Origin: Bacteroidales bacterium
Lineage (GTDB): Bacteria > Bacteroidota > Bacteroidia > Bacteroidales > UBA12077
Assembly: GCA_030600625.1 (NCBI GenBank)
Contig: JAUVLS010000016.1
Location: 1-12,707, forward strand
Length of the DNA stretch: 12,707 nucleotides
Direction: 5' to 3'
In this document: positions 6,950 through 12,707 of the stretch, piece after piece
How positions within the stretch are numbered: position 1 is the first letter of the stretch
Layout: each line of letters opens with the position of its first letter
The notes under the pieces: generated by a model
Told to the model about the DNA's origin: nothing
What the model saw: only the letters and a program-made list of their open reading frames with translations
Databases searched by the model: none
Position numbers and translations under genes: made by a program

Positions 6950-7423
6950 ATGAGCGAAAATAGTCCAATAATAAATATTCTCACTTATCAACTACCATAT
7001 CAGTTGACAAATCAGATTTATAATGAATATCAAAGTAGACTTAAAGAAGCCAATTACCTGATTGAAAATTATAAAACATATGGTAAATTAAAAGAAAATA
7101 TAAATACTGTTGAATTATTTCTTTCTCTTTCGATATTTTACAAACGAGTAATCACAAATTTGGACGGAGCTGTTAAATTCTATGGTACAGTTACTAAGAA
7201 AGGGCAAACAGATACTATCAGAATAGGTTCATACAATATGACTGGAGATGAGAAAAATAAAATTTTGGCTGTTGTTATGAATTATAATAAAATGCTTGAG
7301 AAATTCTCTATACCTCCTATTGTTATGGAGTATTATGAAACAAGGGAATTTCTAAAGAAGTTAATAACACTCAAATCTGTATTGGAGAATGTCAATTTTA
7401 AAAAAAGACAAAAAGGAAAATAA
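6950..7423 (+). CDS. cassette A gene 1, unknown protein (157 residues)
   Basis: I do not recognise a family. The product is hydrophilic, mostly predicted helical, rich in Lys, Asn and Tyr, with no signal peptide or membrane segment. Its Lys-rich C-terminus (KKRQKGK) is encoded by an A-rich tract. It starts 37 bases inside cassette A and overlaps the next gene by 35 bases in another frame, so the two are probably translated together and may form a pair. The overlap lies at a run of seven A residues (7400-7406); losing one A would join both frames into a single protein of about 410 residues, so a recent split or a sequencing error cannot be excluded. The neighbour's nuclease-like motifs hint at a two-component system, by inference only. 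Confidence 0.75.
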   Translation: MSENSPIINILTYQLPYQLTNQIYNEYQSRLKEANYLIENYKTYGKLKENINTVELFLSLSIFYKRVITNLDGAVKFYGTVTKKGQTDTIRIGSYNMTGDEKNKILAVVMNYNKMLEKFSIPPIVMEYYETREFLKKLITLKSVLENVNFKKRQKGK

Positions 7424-8186
7424 AACGATAAAGAAGACGACTTCGACATCCCCTTTTAAGGATCATTCTCTTTTTGAGAAAGAAATAAAAGAGTTTGCTA
7501 ATAAGTACAAAACAATAGTTGTCAATCAGGCTAAAAGAACTAGTGATTACTTTGAAATGACTTGTTATAATTACATAATACGATTTTATGAAATAAGTGG
7601 ATTTGAAGTTTCTGTGCAAAATTTACAGGCTGGGAAATACAGATATAAATGTTCACCATCAGGAATTCAATCAAACTTTTCACATTTTTTAGTTTCGAAA
7701 AAAGGCAATAAAAGGAAGATGAGTTTTGAAATACAACATAACTTGGCTGTTCAAAGCTCTCAAGACAAAGAAATTTTCACAACTCCTGATATTGCAATTA
7801 TTAAGAAAGGAAAAGTAAAGTACACTAAAGAATATTATGACACAAAAACAACATTTTCATATGTAGAAAATAAAAACTTTATGTCGTTTTGTGAAGTAAA
7901 ACAATTCAACCCTTTTCCTGAACTGCTTTTCAATTTCATAGGCGTTCTGAATGAATTAAAGAAAGAGTATATGAATAATGAAGGAAAGAACCATAATCCA
8001 GCTCATATTGCACCTAGTTTGATGATTTCTGGAAAACCAAACAAGCAAACTATTAGAATTAGAAAATCTTTGGAAAGTAGATACTGTATAAATATTTTTT
8101 ATGATTTATTTTACAATGCAAGATTTACTTTTTCAAAAGGGAATTTAAATGAAATTAGAAACACTGGAACAAAGCCCAGCAGCTAA
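7389..8186 (+). CDS. cassette A gene 2, predicted PD-(D/E)XK-like nuclease (265 residues)
   Basis: The middle of the protein carries spacing and residues of the PD-(D/E)XK nuclease superfamily: E114 in FEIQHN, P133-D134 in TPDIAII after a hydrophobic strand, and E169-V-K171 in FCEVKQF, followed by a helix (PELLFNFIGVLNELKKEY). Restriction enzymes and many defence nucleases share this core, with Asp and Glu binding metal and Lys assisting catalysis. The first 20 residues are Lys-rich and disordered-looking. The assignment rests on motif pattern only. The start overlaps gene 1 by 35 bases. The stop codon TAA (8184-8186) lies inside the R''-like box GCAGCTAAC of the cassette end, a common arrangement in integron cassettes. 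A host-defence role is inferred. Confidence 0.6.
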   Translation: MSILKKDKKENKTIKKTTSTSPFKDHSLFEKEIKEFANKYKTIVVNQAKRTSDYFEMTCYNYIIRFYEISGFEVSVQNLQAGKYRYKCSPSGIQSNFSHFLVSKKGNKRKMSFEIQHNLAVQSSQDKEIFTTPDIAIIKKGKVKYTKEYYDTKTTFSYVENKNFMSFCEVKQFNPFPELLFNFIGVLNELKKEYMNNEGKNHNPAHIAPSLMISGKPNKQTIRIRKSLESRYCINIFYDLFYNARFTFSKGNLNEIRNTGTKPSS

Positions 8187-8314
8187 CAAAAAATATAGTG
8201 CATTTGGCAGATAGTGCTAAATATGAAGATGATAGCAATAAATAAACATAGTAGTAGATTGAAAAATTGGAGCGTTGAAATGCCAAACGCACCATATTCA
8301 AACCGTTGTAGTGC
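8179..8314 (+). repeat. attC-like site 1 (end of cassette A)
   Basis: R''-like box GCAGCTAAC (8179-8187), 4-base spacer, left arm AATATAGTGCATTTGGCA (8192-8209), a 71-base central region, right arm TGCCAAACGCACCATATT (8281-8298), 6-base spacer, then GTTG (8305-8308), which starts cassette B. Arms pair at 16 of 18 positions. The two mismatches, A8197:C8293 and A8202:C8288, are T:G wobbles on the minus strand. The motif AGTGCTAAAT (8213-8222) lies 4 bases after the left arm, as in site 2. Confidence 0.8.
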
Positions 8315-8348
8315 ATTTGAGACAAACCATAAAACATAATAGAAAAAA

Positions 8349-10499
8349 ATGAAAATAAGCCAGATTTTAGATAAAATTGATGAAAACCAATTATTTGTTC
8401 CTGCATTTCAACGGGAATATGTTTGGAAAAGACCAGATGCGAAAAAATTAATTTCTTCGTTAATTAAAGAATATCCAACTGGAACGATGTTGACTTGGGA
8501 AACAAACTCGCCACCTGAAATAAAAGGAGACTACAAGCACACAGAGGAAAAAGGTTCAGTAAAGTTAATTCTTGACGGTCAACAAAGAATAACAACTTTG
8601 TATATGTTGATGAAAGGTATAATTCCACCTTATTACACAGAAAAAGAAATCAAAAACAATATTAGAAATCTTTATGTAAATGTTGAAACATTAGAACTTG
8701 AATATTTCAAGAAAACCATAATGGAAAATAATCCACTATGGGTGAATATTACAAATATTTTCAAAAGAGAAATCAATGCAAGAGATATTACTGATAAATT
8801 AGAATTAGAAAATAATGGAGAAAGACTTCCAAAAGAAAGGGAAACTATTATTTACAATAATATCAGAGCAATTGAAAATATTGAAAGCCGAGATTTTATT
8901 GAACAAATAATTCCCGTAAAAGCAACAATCAAAGAAGCAATTGATATTTTTTATATTGTAAATGCAAGCGGCGTAAACCTTACTGATGCTGAATTAGCAC
9001 TTGCTCAAATATCTGGATATTGGCCTCAAGCAAGAAAATTATTTAAAAACAAAATAGAAGAATTGAAAGAAAAAGGTTGGGTTTTTAATCTTGACTTTAT
9101 CGTTTATGTATTACTTGGTGTAACTCATAATATTGGGTCAAAGATGGAAAAACTACATTCTATTGACAACAAGGATAAAATAATAGATGCTTGGAATAAA
9201 TTAGAAAAAAATGTGCTTGACTATACATTCAATATTTTGCAAAGTCAGGCGTATATTGACCATACAAAAGAGATTAATTCAGTTTATGCTTTAGTTCCAA
9301 TAATCACATATATTTTTAACAAACCAGACACTAAACTGAATGAAGAAGAAATTAAAAAAGTTGTCAAATGGTTTTATTATTCACAATTAAGACAAAGATA
9401 TGTTAGTCAACTTCCCCAAAAATTAGATAAAGATTTAAGTATTGTTGTAAAATCAGATAATCCTTTTGATGAATTACTTGCAATTATTGCAGAAGAAAGA
9501 CCACTTGAAATAAAACCAAGTGAATTTATTGGTAGAGGCATAAGTCATCCTCTATTTAGTCTTATGCGCTGGTATTTTAAAAGTAAAGGTGCAGTTTGTT
9601 TAGGAACAGGTCTTAAATTGAGAAAAAATATGGGGAAGTCATACGGACTTGAAAAAGACCACATTTTTGCATATTCAGTTTTGAGAGATAGTGAATATTT
9701 TGATATGAACAATCGTTTTGAATATGCTTTAGCCCAAGAGATCACTAATAGAGCCATTTTAACAGAAATTGAGAACAGAACAAAATCTGCAAAATTTGCT
9801 GACAATTATTTAGAAAGTGTTAAAGACAGATTTCCAAATGCTCTTAATTTGCAATGTATTCCAGAAAATAAAGAATTATGGAAGTTAGAAAATTACGAAA
9901 AATTTCTTGATGCAAGAAGAACCTTATTATCAAATGAACTTAACCATTTTTTAAACAATATTTCTATCACACCAGATAAGATTAAAACTGAAAGAGATAT
10001 TATGGAAATTATTCAATCAGGAGAAAATGGATTTTTAGAATTAAAATCTACTCTACGTTGGGATATTCGAGAAAATACGATTAATAAAAAAATGGAAGAA
10101 ATTATCTTAAAAAGTATATCCTCTTTTAGTAATGGAGAAGGTGGAAAGTTACTTATTGGCGTAAAAGATGATTTGGAAATTATAGGGTTACAAGATGACT
10201 ATAATACATTGAAAGTTGGTGATAAAGATAATTTTGAACTACACCTAAGAAACTTGGTAAATAATGCTTTTGGAAAAGAGTTTGCAACTACCTATTTAAA
10301 AGTGAATTTTCCAGTTATTGATGAAGTGGAGATATGTGAAATTGACATTGAGAAAGGGAATAAACCATTATATCTTGAAGTGGCAAATAAGAATGAACAA
10401 AAACAAAAGAAATTCTATGTCAGGAGTGGAAACTCTTCACAAGAATTGGAAATAGATGAAGTTGCTTCCTATGTAAAAAACCGTTTTGAAGCAATATGA
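8349..10499 (+). CDS. DUF262 / HNH-like / AlbA_2 fusion, predicted defence nuclease
   Basis: 716 residues in three parts. The DUF262 domain (about 4-220) has VPAFQREYVW (Q21, R22), DGQQR (76-80) and IVNASGVNLTDAELA (203-217). This is the ParB/sulfiredoxin-like fold of GmrS, which uses nucleotide hydrolysis to drive type IV restriction. The middle (about 425-500) has EKDHIF (D437, H438), TNRAIL (N467) and ENRTKSAK (N476, K479), an HNH/DUF1524-like nuclease pattern as in GmrD. The C-terminus (about 545-712) is an AlbA_2 (Schlafen-type) domain: GENGFLELKST with E564 and K566, and NGEGGKLLIGVKDD (595-608). GmrSD and SspE restrict phages with modified DNA or act with DNA modification. The AlbA_2 fusion suggests added nucleic-acid binding or cleavage. 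It is the only gene of cassette B. The target modification cannot be told. Confidence 0.85.
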   Translation: MKISQILDKIDENQLFVPAFQREYVWKRPDAKKLISSLIKEYPTGTMLTWETNSPPEIKGDYKHTEEKGSVKLILDGQQRITTLYMLMKGIIPPYYTEKEIKNNIRNLYVNVETLELEYFKKTIMENNPLWVNITNIFKREINARDITDKLELENNGERLPKERETIIYNNIRAIENIESRDFIEQIIPVKATIKEAIDIFYIVNASGVNLTDAELALAQISGYWPQARKLFKNKIEELKEKGWVFNLDFIVYVLLGVTHNIGSKMEKLHSIDNKDKIIDAWNKLEKNVLDYTFNILQSQAYIDHTKEINSVYALVPIITYIFNKPDTKLNEEEIKKVVKWFYYSQLRQRYVSQLPQKLDKDLSIVVKSDNPFDELLAIIAEERPLEIKPSEFIGRGISHPLFSLMRWYFKSKGAVCLGTGLKLRKNMGKSYGLEKDHIFAYSVLRDSEYFDMNNRFEYALAQEITNRAILTEIENRTKSAKFADNYLESVKDRFPNALNLQCIPENKELWKLENYEKFLDARRTLLSNELNHFLNNISITPDKIKTERDIMEIIQSGENGFLELKSTLRWDIRENTINKKMEEIILKSISSFSNGEGGKLLIGVKDDLEIIGLQDDYNTLKVGDKDNFELHLRNLVNNAFGKEFATTYLKVNFPVIDEVEICEIDIEKGNKPLYLEVANKNEQKQKKFYVRSGNSSQELEIDEVASYVKNRFEAI

Positions 10500-10513
10500 A
10501 AATGAATAAAAAC

Positions 10514-10711
10514 GCACTACAACACGGTATATAGCAAATAGGGCGATTAGTGCTAAATTGAAAGTTTGGTGGTTATCTGAAACATCGCCAAAATAAAATT
10601 TTGATATTGGAAAAATAAATAAATATAAAAATGTTTATTTTGGCTAAGTGCAAGTTTAAAAGTTCAGTGCTTTCTACCGCCCTACTTGCCATATACCAAT
10701 CGTTGTATGCC
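10514..10711 (+). repeat. attC-like site 2 (end of cassette B)
   Basis: R''-like box GCACTACAAC (10514-10523), spacer AC, left arm GGTATATAGCAAATAGGGC (10526-10544), a long central region, right arm GCCCTACTTGCCATATACC (10679-10697), spacer AATC, then GTTGTATGCC (10702-10711) opening cassette C. Arms pair at 17 of 19 positions. Both mismatches (A10533:C10690, A10538:C10685) become T:G wobbles on the minus strand. AGTGCTAAAT recurs at 10549-10558. At nearly 200 bases it is longer than most known attC sites. Confidence 0.8.
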
Positions 10712-10761
10712 ATATTTAATGAGATACATTAAAAAATATAAATGATACAGATTATTATAAA

Positions 10762-11427
10762 ATGAAAGAATTAGTATTTCTATTCTTCTCTATTTTATTG
10801 GTTAGTTGTGGTTTAAAATCTAATAAAACACCAACGATTGATGTTTCAAAATTCGATGATATCAACAGGATAGAAACCAAAATTAAAAATGACACCGTAT
10901 TTCTAGATATATTCGATGAGTCATATATTTATTTTGATGAATATGTTACATTGAGATTAAACTATTTAATTTGGAACAATATAGCAAAATTTGATTTTAA
11001 TCAACCCATAAAAATAAGCATCTATCACCACGGCGGAGAGGTGATTAATCACCTTGTAACTTATAATAATTATGAGTTAAACAAAATTAAAAGTGTATAT
11101 CAAAATAATAATAAATTTGATACTATATCTAATATTATTCTTTCGGATTTTACTCCAACTGAAATTATGAATATTAGAAATGCAAATAACTATTTAAATG
11201 AGGAATTTCAAGATTATAAAAATGATTTTACCAATTTATTTTATGATTTGAGTTTATGTCAGGATTCATGTTTTGCATATAATCGAATTAAAACGATGAC
11301 TAAAATGTTTGATAAAATTAAGCTTGAAGATTTCTGGGTTGAAAATAAAAGAATTCCTGCTGACGAGATGGTTAAAAAGATTAATTTGATATTCACTATT
11401 TGCACTCTAGATACCTTGAAATTATAA
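10762..11427 (+). CDS. cassette C gene, predicted lipoprotein of unknown function
   Basis: 221 residues. The N-terminus MKELVFLFFSILLVSCG is a type II signal peptide: one charged residue pair, a hydrophobic stretch and the lipobox LVSC with the lipidated cysteine at C16. The mature protein should be anchored to a membrane on the periplasmic or surface side. The rest is acidic, Asn/Asp/Ile-rich, with no family I recognise; the segment with C-x(3)-C spacing (LCQDSCFAY, around residue 165-173) might hold a disulphide. It is the only gene of its cassette, starting 60 bases after the GTT junction and ending 7 bases before the R''-like box. Nothing in the sequence states its role. Confidence 0.75.
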   Translation: MKELVFLFFSILLVSCGLKSNKTPTIDVSKFDDINRIETKIKNDTVFLDIFDESYIYFDEYVTLRLNYLIWNNIAKFDFNQPIKISIYHHGGEVINHLVTYNNYELNKIKSVYQNNNKFDTISNIILSDFTPTEIMNIRNANNYLNEEFQDYKNDFTNLFYDLSLCQDSCFAYNRIKTMTKMFDKIKLEDFWVENKRIPADEMVKKINLIFTICTLDTLKL

Positions 11428-11434
11428 GAAATAC

Positions 11435-11570
11435 GGCATACAACACGTGGTATATTTAATTGCCGAGACAGTAGTAGTTTCAAGGCTTTTAACCGGTTTT
11501 AACTTTATCGTAAATTCAAATGATATTGCTTCGAAATCAGCAACTAAAATATACCACAACCGTTGGCATT
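11435..11570 (+). repeat. attC-like site 3 (end of cassette C)
   Basis: R''-like box GGCATACAAC (11435-11444), spacer AC, left arm 11447-11466 starting GTGGTATATTT, right arm 11537-11557 ending AAATATACCAC, spacer AACC, then GTTGGCATT (11562-11570) opening cassette D. One extra A bulges from the right arm near 11546. The two mismatches (A11459:C11544, C11464:A11539) are both G:T wobbles on the minus strand. The related motif AGTAGTAGTT is at 11470-11479. Confidence 0.75.
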
Positions 11571-11617
11571 CAAGAGAACGATAAATTAACAGAAAGATTA
11601 AAGTAAACATAACAGAA

Positions 11618-11896
11618 ATGAAACCTGGAAAAAACGATATAAAAGCAGAAATTAAATTTGAAATAGACGAATTGGAATTATTGCAAGAAAATACCTGGCA
11701 AATGGCTGAATCCTTCGGACTGGATAGTCGTATTGCTAATTTGACTGGGAAAAGAAAAGTTGGTTTTTATAGTTGGGATTTGGACTGTTTAGAATGTGTA
11801 GTATCAGATTTACAACAATCTCCAAAAGATAAAGTAATCGCTGATAAAATAGCAGATAAGATAGAAGAAGGTTATAAGTTTATTAAAGCGAAATAA
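11618..11896 (+). CDS. cassette D gene 1, unknown small protein (92 residues)
   Basis: No family recognised. A soluble, charged protein with an acidic N-terminal half (AEIKFEIDELELLQEN), a central FYSWDLDCLECV segment with two cysteines, and a Lys-rich helical C-terminus. No signal peptide. It starts 56 bases after the GTT junction and its stop is one base from the start of the next gene, so the two are surely cotranscribed and probably translationally coupled. A small gene pair filling a cassette could be a toxin-antitoxin or immunity pair, but no family motif supports that, so the role is left open. Confidence 0.65.
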   Translation: MKPGKNDIKAEIKFEIDELELLQENTWQMAESFGLDSRIANLTGKRKVGFYSWDLDCLECVVSDLQQSPKDKVIADKIADKIEEGYKFIKAK

Positions 11897-11897
11897 A

Positions 11898-12242
11898 ATG
11901 ATTGATATTTTAATAAATATTTCGAAAATAGGAATAAGAAGCATATTCACGGCAAAAAAATACGATACAGAAATCTTAGACGAAGATTTAAGACGGATAT
12001 TGTTTATTCGGAATTATTTAGAAGAAAGTTTACTGTTTGTAAAAAAAACATATAAAGAAGTAGATGCAAAAGTTTATTTCAGTGAATTAAAAAAATATGC
12101 TCTTGAATTATTTGTAAAACAATGTATAGAAGCAATACCAGATGAAGAAAGAAACAGCGAGGATTTTGATTTTGAAAATCATAAAAAAGAAGATGTAGAA
12201 TTTTTCAATTACATTTATGATAATTTGAAATATCCTGAATAA
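11898..12242 (+). CDS. cassette D gene 2, unknown protein (114 residues)
   Basis: No family recognised. Predicted mostly helical and soluble, with a short hydrophobic N-terminus (MIDILINISKIGIRSIF) that is too broken by charged residues for a clear membrane helix, and a strongly acidic C-terminal part (PDEERNSEDFDFENHKKEDV). It follows gene 1 after a single base and ends 34 bases before the R''-like box of attC-like site 4. It probably acts with its neighbour. Confidence 0.65.
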   Translation: MIDILINISKIGIRSIFTAKKYDTEILDEDLRRILFIRNYLEESLLFVKKTYKEVDAKVYFSELKKYALELFVKQCIEAIPDEERNSEDFDFENHKKEDVEFFNYIYDNLKYPE

Positions 12243-12276
12243 AACTTAATTTGAAGAAAAAATAGTAAAAGAACGA

Positions 12277-12456
12277 AATGCCAACAAAATGTATAGTTCA
12301 TAGCGGGTTAGTAGTAAATTCAGGCAGTGTAGCTCTTTTTGGACTCCGCCAAATCTGCCGATTTGACTATTTTAAAGGTGGCAAATTTGGCTCATTGCGT
12401 AATTTGAACATTATTGCTTTGAAATCCGCTACGAAACCATACATCAAACGTTGAAA
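12277..12456 (+). repeat. attC-like site 4 (end of cassette D and of the array)
   Basis: R''-like box AATGCCAAC (12277-12285), spacer AAA, left arm ATGTATAGTTCATAGCGG (12289-12306), right arm 12426-12444 (ending ACCATACAT), spacer CAAAC, then GTTGAAA (12450-12456). An extra A bulges from the right arm near 12434. Mismatches A12295:C12438 and A12300:C12432 are T:G wobbles on the minus strand. AGTAGTAAAT is at 12310-12319. The right half (from T12451) does not match the R'' box beyond GTTG, as expected where the array meets the original chromosomal site. Confidence 0.75.
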
Positions 12457-12494
12457 AAAATGCCGCAAGCAGACGAAGTAAAACCTTTTAATAA

Positions 12495-12707
12495 TTACAA
12501 CTTTCTAACTTCAGAAACATCCTTGCATTCCGCAAGTAATTCACTTAAAGTTTTATTAAGTTTTGGATGAGCATATTCTGGTGAAATTTCTACCAATGGT
12601 TCCATTGTAAACCTTCTTTCATGTAATCGTTCATGTGGAATAATTAATTCCTGCTCATGAATTATTTCATCATTATAAAATAAAATATCAACATCTATTG
12701 TTCTTGA
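12495..12707 (-). CDS. folK: HPPK (folate pathway pyrophosphokinase), 5' part beyond the window
   Basis: The last 70 residues of 2-amino-4-hydroxy-6-hydroxymethyldihydropteridine pyrophosphokinase, which transfers pyrophosphate from ATP to the pterin precursor in folate synthesis. Reading the minus strand from the window end gives SRTIDVDILFYND, the family's RxxDxDIL signature with its two magnesium-binding aspartates, then IIPHERLHERRFTMEPLVEI, the conserved IPHPRLHERRFVL-PL segment. The stop TAA is at 12497-12495. The gene converges on the cassette array, ending about 40 bases from its right boundary. It looks intact in the visible part and marks the return to core chromosome. Confidence 0.92.
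   Translation of the reverse strand, partial: SRTIDVDILFYNDEIIHEQELIIPHERLHERRFTMEPLVEISPEYAHPKLNKTLSELLAECKDVSEVRKL

Larger units (their letters stand above)
6914..12450 (+). mobile_element. integron-like array of four gene cassettes without an integrase
   Basis: Four cassettes follow head to tail: A 6914-8305, B 8306-10702, C 10703-11562, D 11563-12450. All genes point right. Each cassette begins 37-60 bases before its first gene and ends in an attC-like palindrome starting within about 35 bases of the last stop. The first 9-10 bases of each (with the preceding G) are the exact reverse complement of its own R''-like box: GTTAGCTGC/GCAGCTAAC, GTTGTAGTGC/GCACTACAAC, GTTGTATGCC/GGCATACAAC, GTTGGCATT/AATGCCAAC. 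Circular integron cassettes regenerate attC exactly this way. The genes are unrelated to each other and lie between core genes upp and folK. No tyrosine recombinase is visible in the window. Confidence 0.8.

Noticed and set aside
7400..7406. Programmed -1 frameshift at the A7 run joining the two cassette A genes
   Set aside because: The second gene is in the +1 (or -2) frame relative to the first, so a -1 slip would not reach it.
8179..12456. The four long palindromes as plain transcription terminators
   Set aside because: They lack T runs after the right arm, have long loops, and their outer boxes are tied to the cassette starts, which terminators would not explain.
8179..12456. CRISPR array
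   Set aside because: The repeats are imperfect palindromes separated by whole genes of variable length; there are no short identical repeats with uniform spacers.
12460..12573. Short plus-strand reading frame starting ATGCCGCAAGC at the right array edge
   Set aside because: About 37 codons, overlaps the end of folK on the opposite strand and has no supporting features; the complementary frame is clearly folK.
1..12707. tRNA or rRNA genes
   Set aside because: No cloverleaf-like segments with a TTCGAATC-type T arm or rRNA motifs were seen on reading both strands.

Overview
The window looks like a chromosomal segment of a member of the Bacteroidota (Bacteroidia-like). Three things point there. 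Several upstream regions carry the Bacteroidota -7 promoter motif TAnnTTTG (441-448 on the minus strand, 4423-4430, 5911-5918, 6893-6900). Starts lack strong Shine-Dalgarno sequences. Ribosomal protein S16 has the long charged C-terminal extension usual in that phylum, and DnaE, RadC and Upp are of matching type. The genus cannot be fixed from this sequence alone.

Core part, 1-6603. The partial rpsP (S16, minus strand) diverges from dnaE (replicative polymerase alpha subunit), with a 532-base spacer holding an inverted repeat, a compact palindrome and a terminator-like hairpin but no convincing gene. dnaE is followed by trxA, which ends at a strong intrinsic terminator (4847-4878). radC follows, bracketed by two unrelated palindromic elements (4930-5069 and 5790-5858). 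Then comes upp with its own TAnnTTTG promoter.

Accessory part, 6914-12450. This is the remarkable part: a tandem array of four gene cassettes, all read on the plus strand and inserted between core genes upp and folK. Each cassette starts at a GTT core and ends in an attC-like imperfect palindrome of about 135-200 bases (8179-8314, 10514-10711, 11435-11570, 12277-12456). The first 9-10 bases of every cassette are exactly complementary to the R''-like box at its own 3' end, as expected if each cassette once existed as a closed circle. All eight internal mismatches in the four stems are A:C or C:A on the plus strand, so they are G:T wobbles on the minus strand. This is the strand bias expected of integron attC sites, which are recombined as folded bottom strands. 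No integrase gene lies in the window, so this is an orphan (CALIN-like) array or one moved by a distant or unrecognised recombinase. The R' cores (GTTG... in three of the five junctions' cassettes) deviate from the textbook GTTRRRY and two sites are unusually long, so standard attC searches could miss it.

Cassette cargo. Cassette A has two overlapping genes, the second with a PD-(D/E)XK nuclease-like motif set. Cassette B has a 716-residue DUF262 / HNH-like / AlbA_2 fusion resembling type IV (GmrSD/SspE-like) defence nucleases. Cassette C encodes a predicted lipoprotein of unknown role, and cassette D two small unknown genes one base apart. At least A and B look defence-related. A TAnnTTTG promoter and a perfect 12-base palindrome sit immediately before the first junction and could drive the whole array, as Pc/attI does in integrons. 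The window ends in the 3' part of folK (minus strand), convergent with the array.
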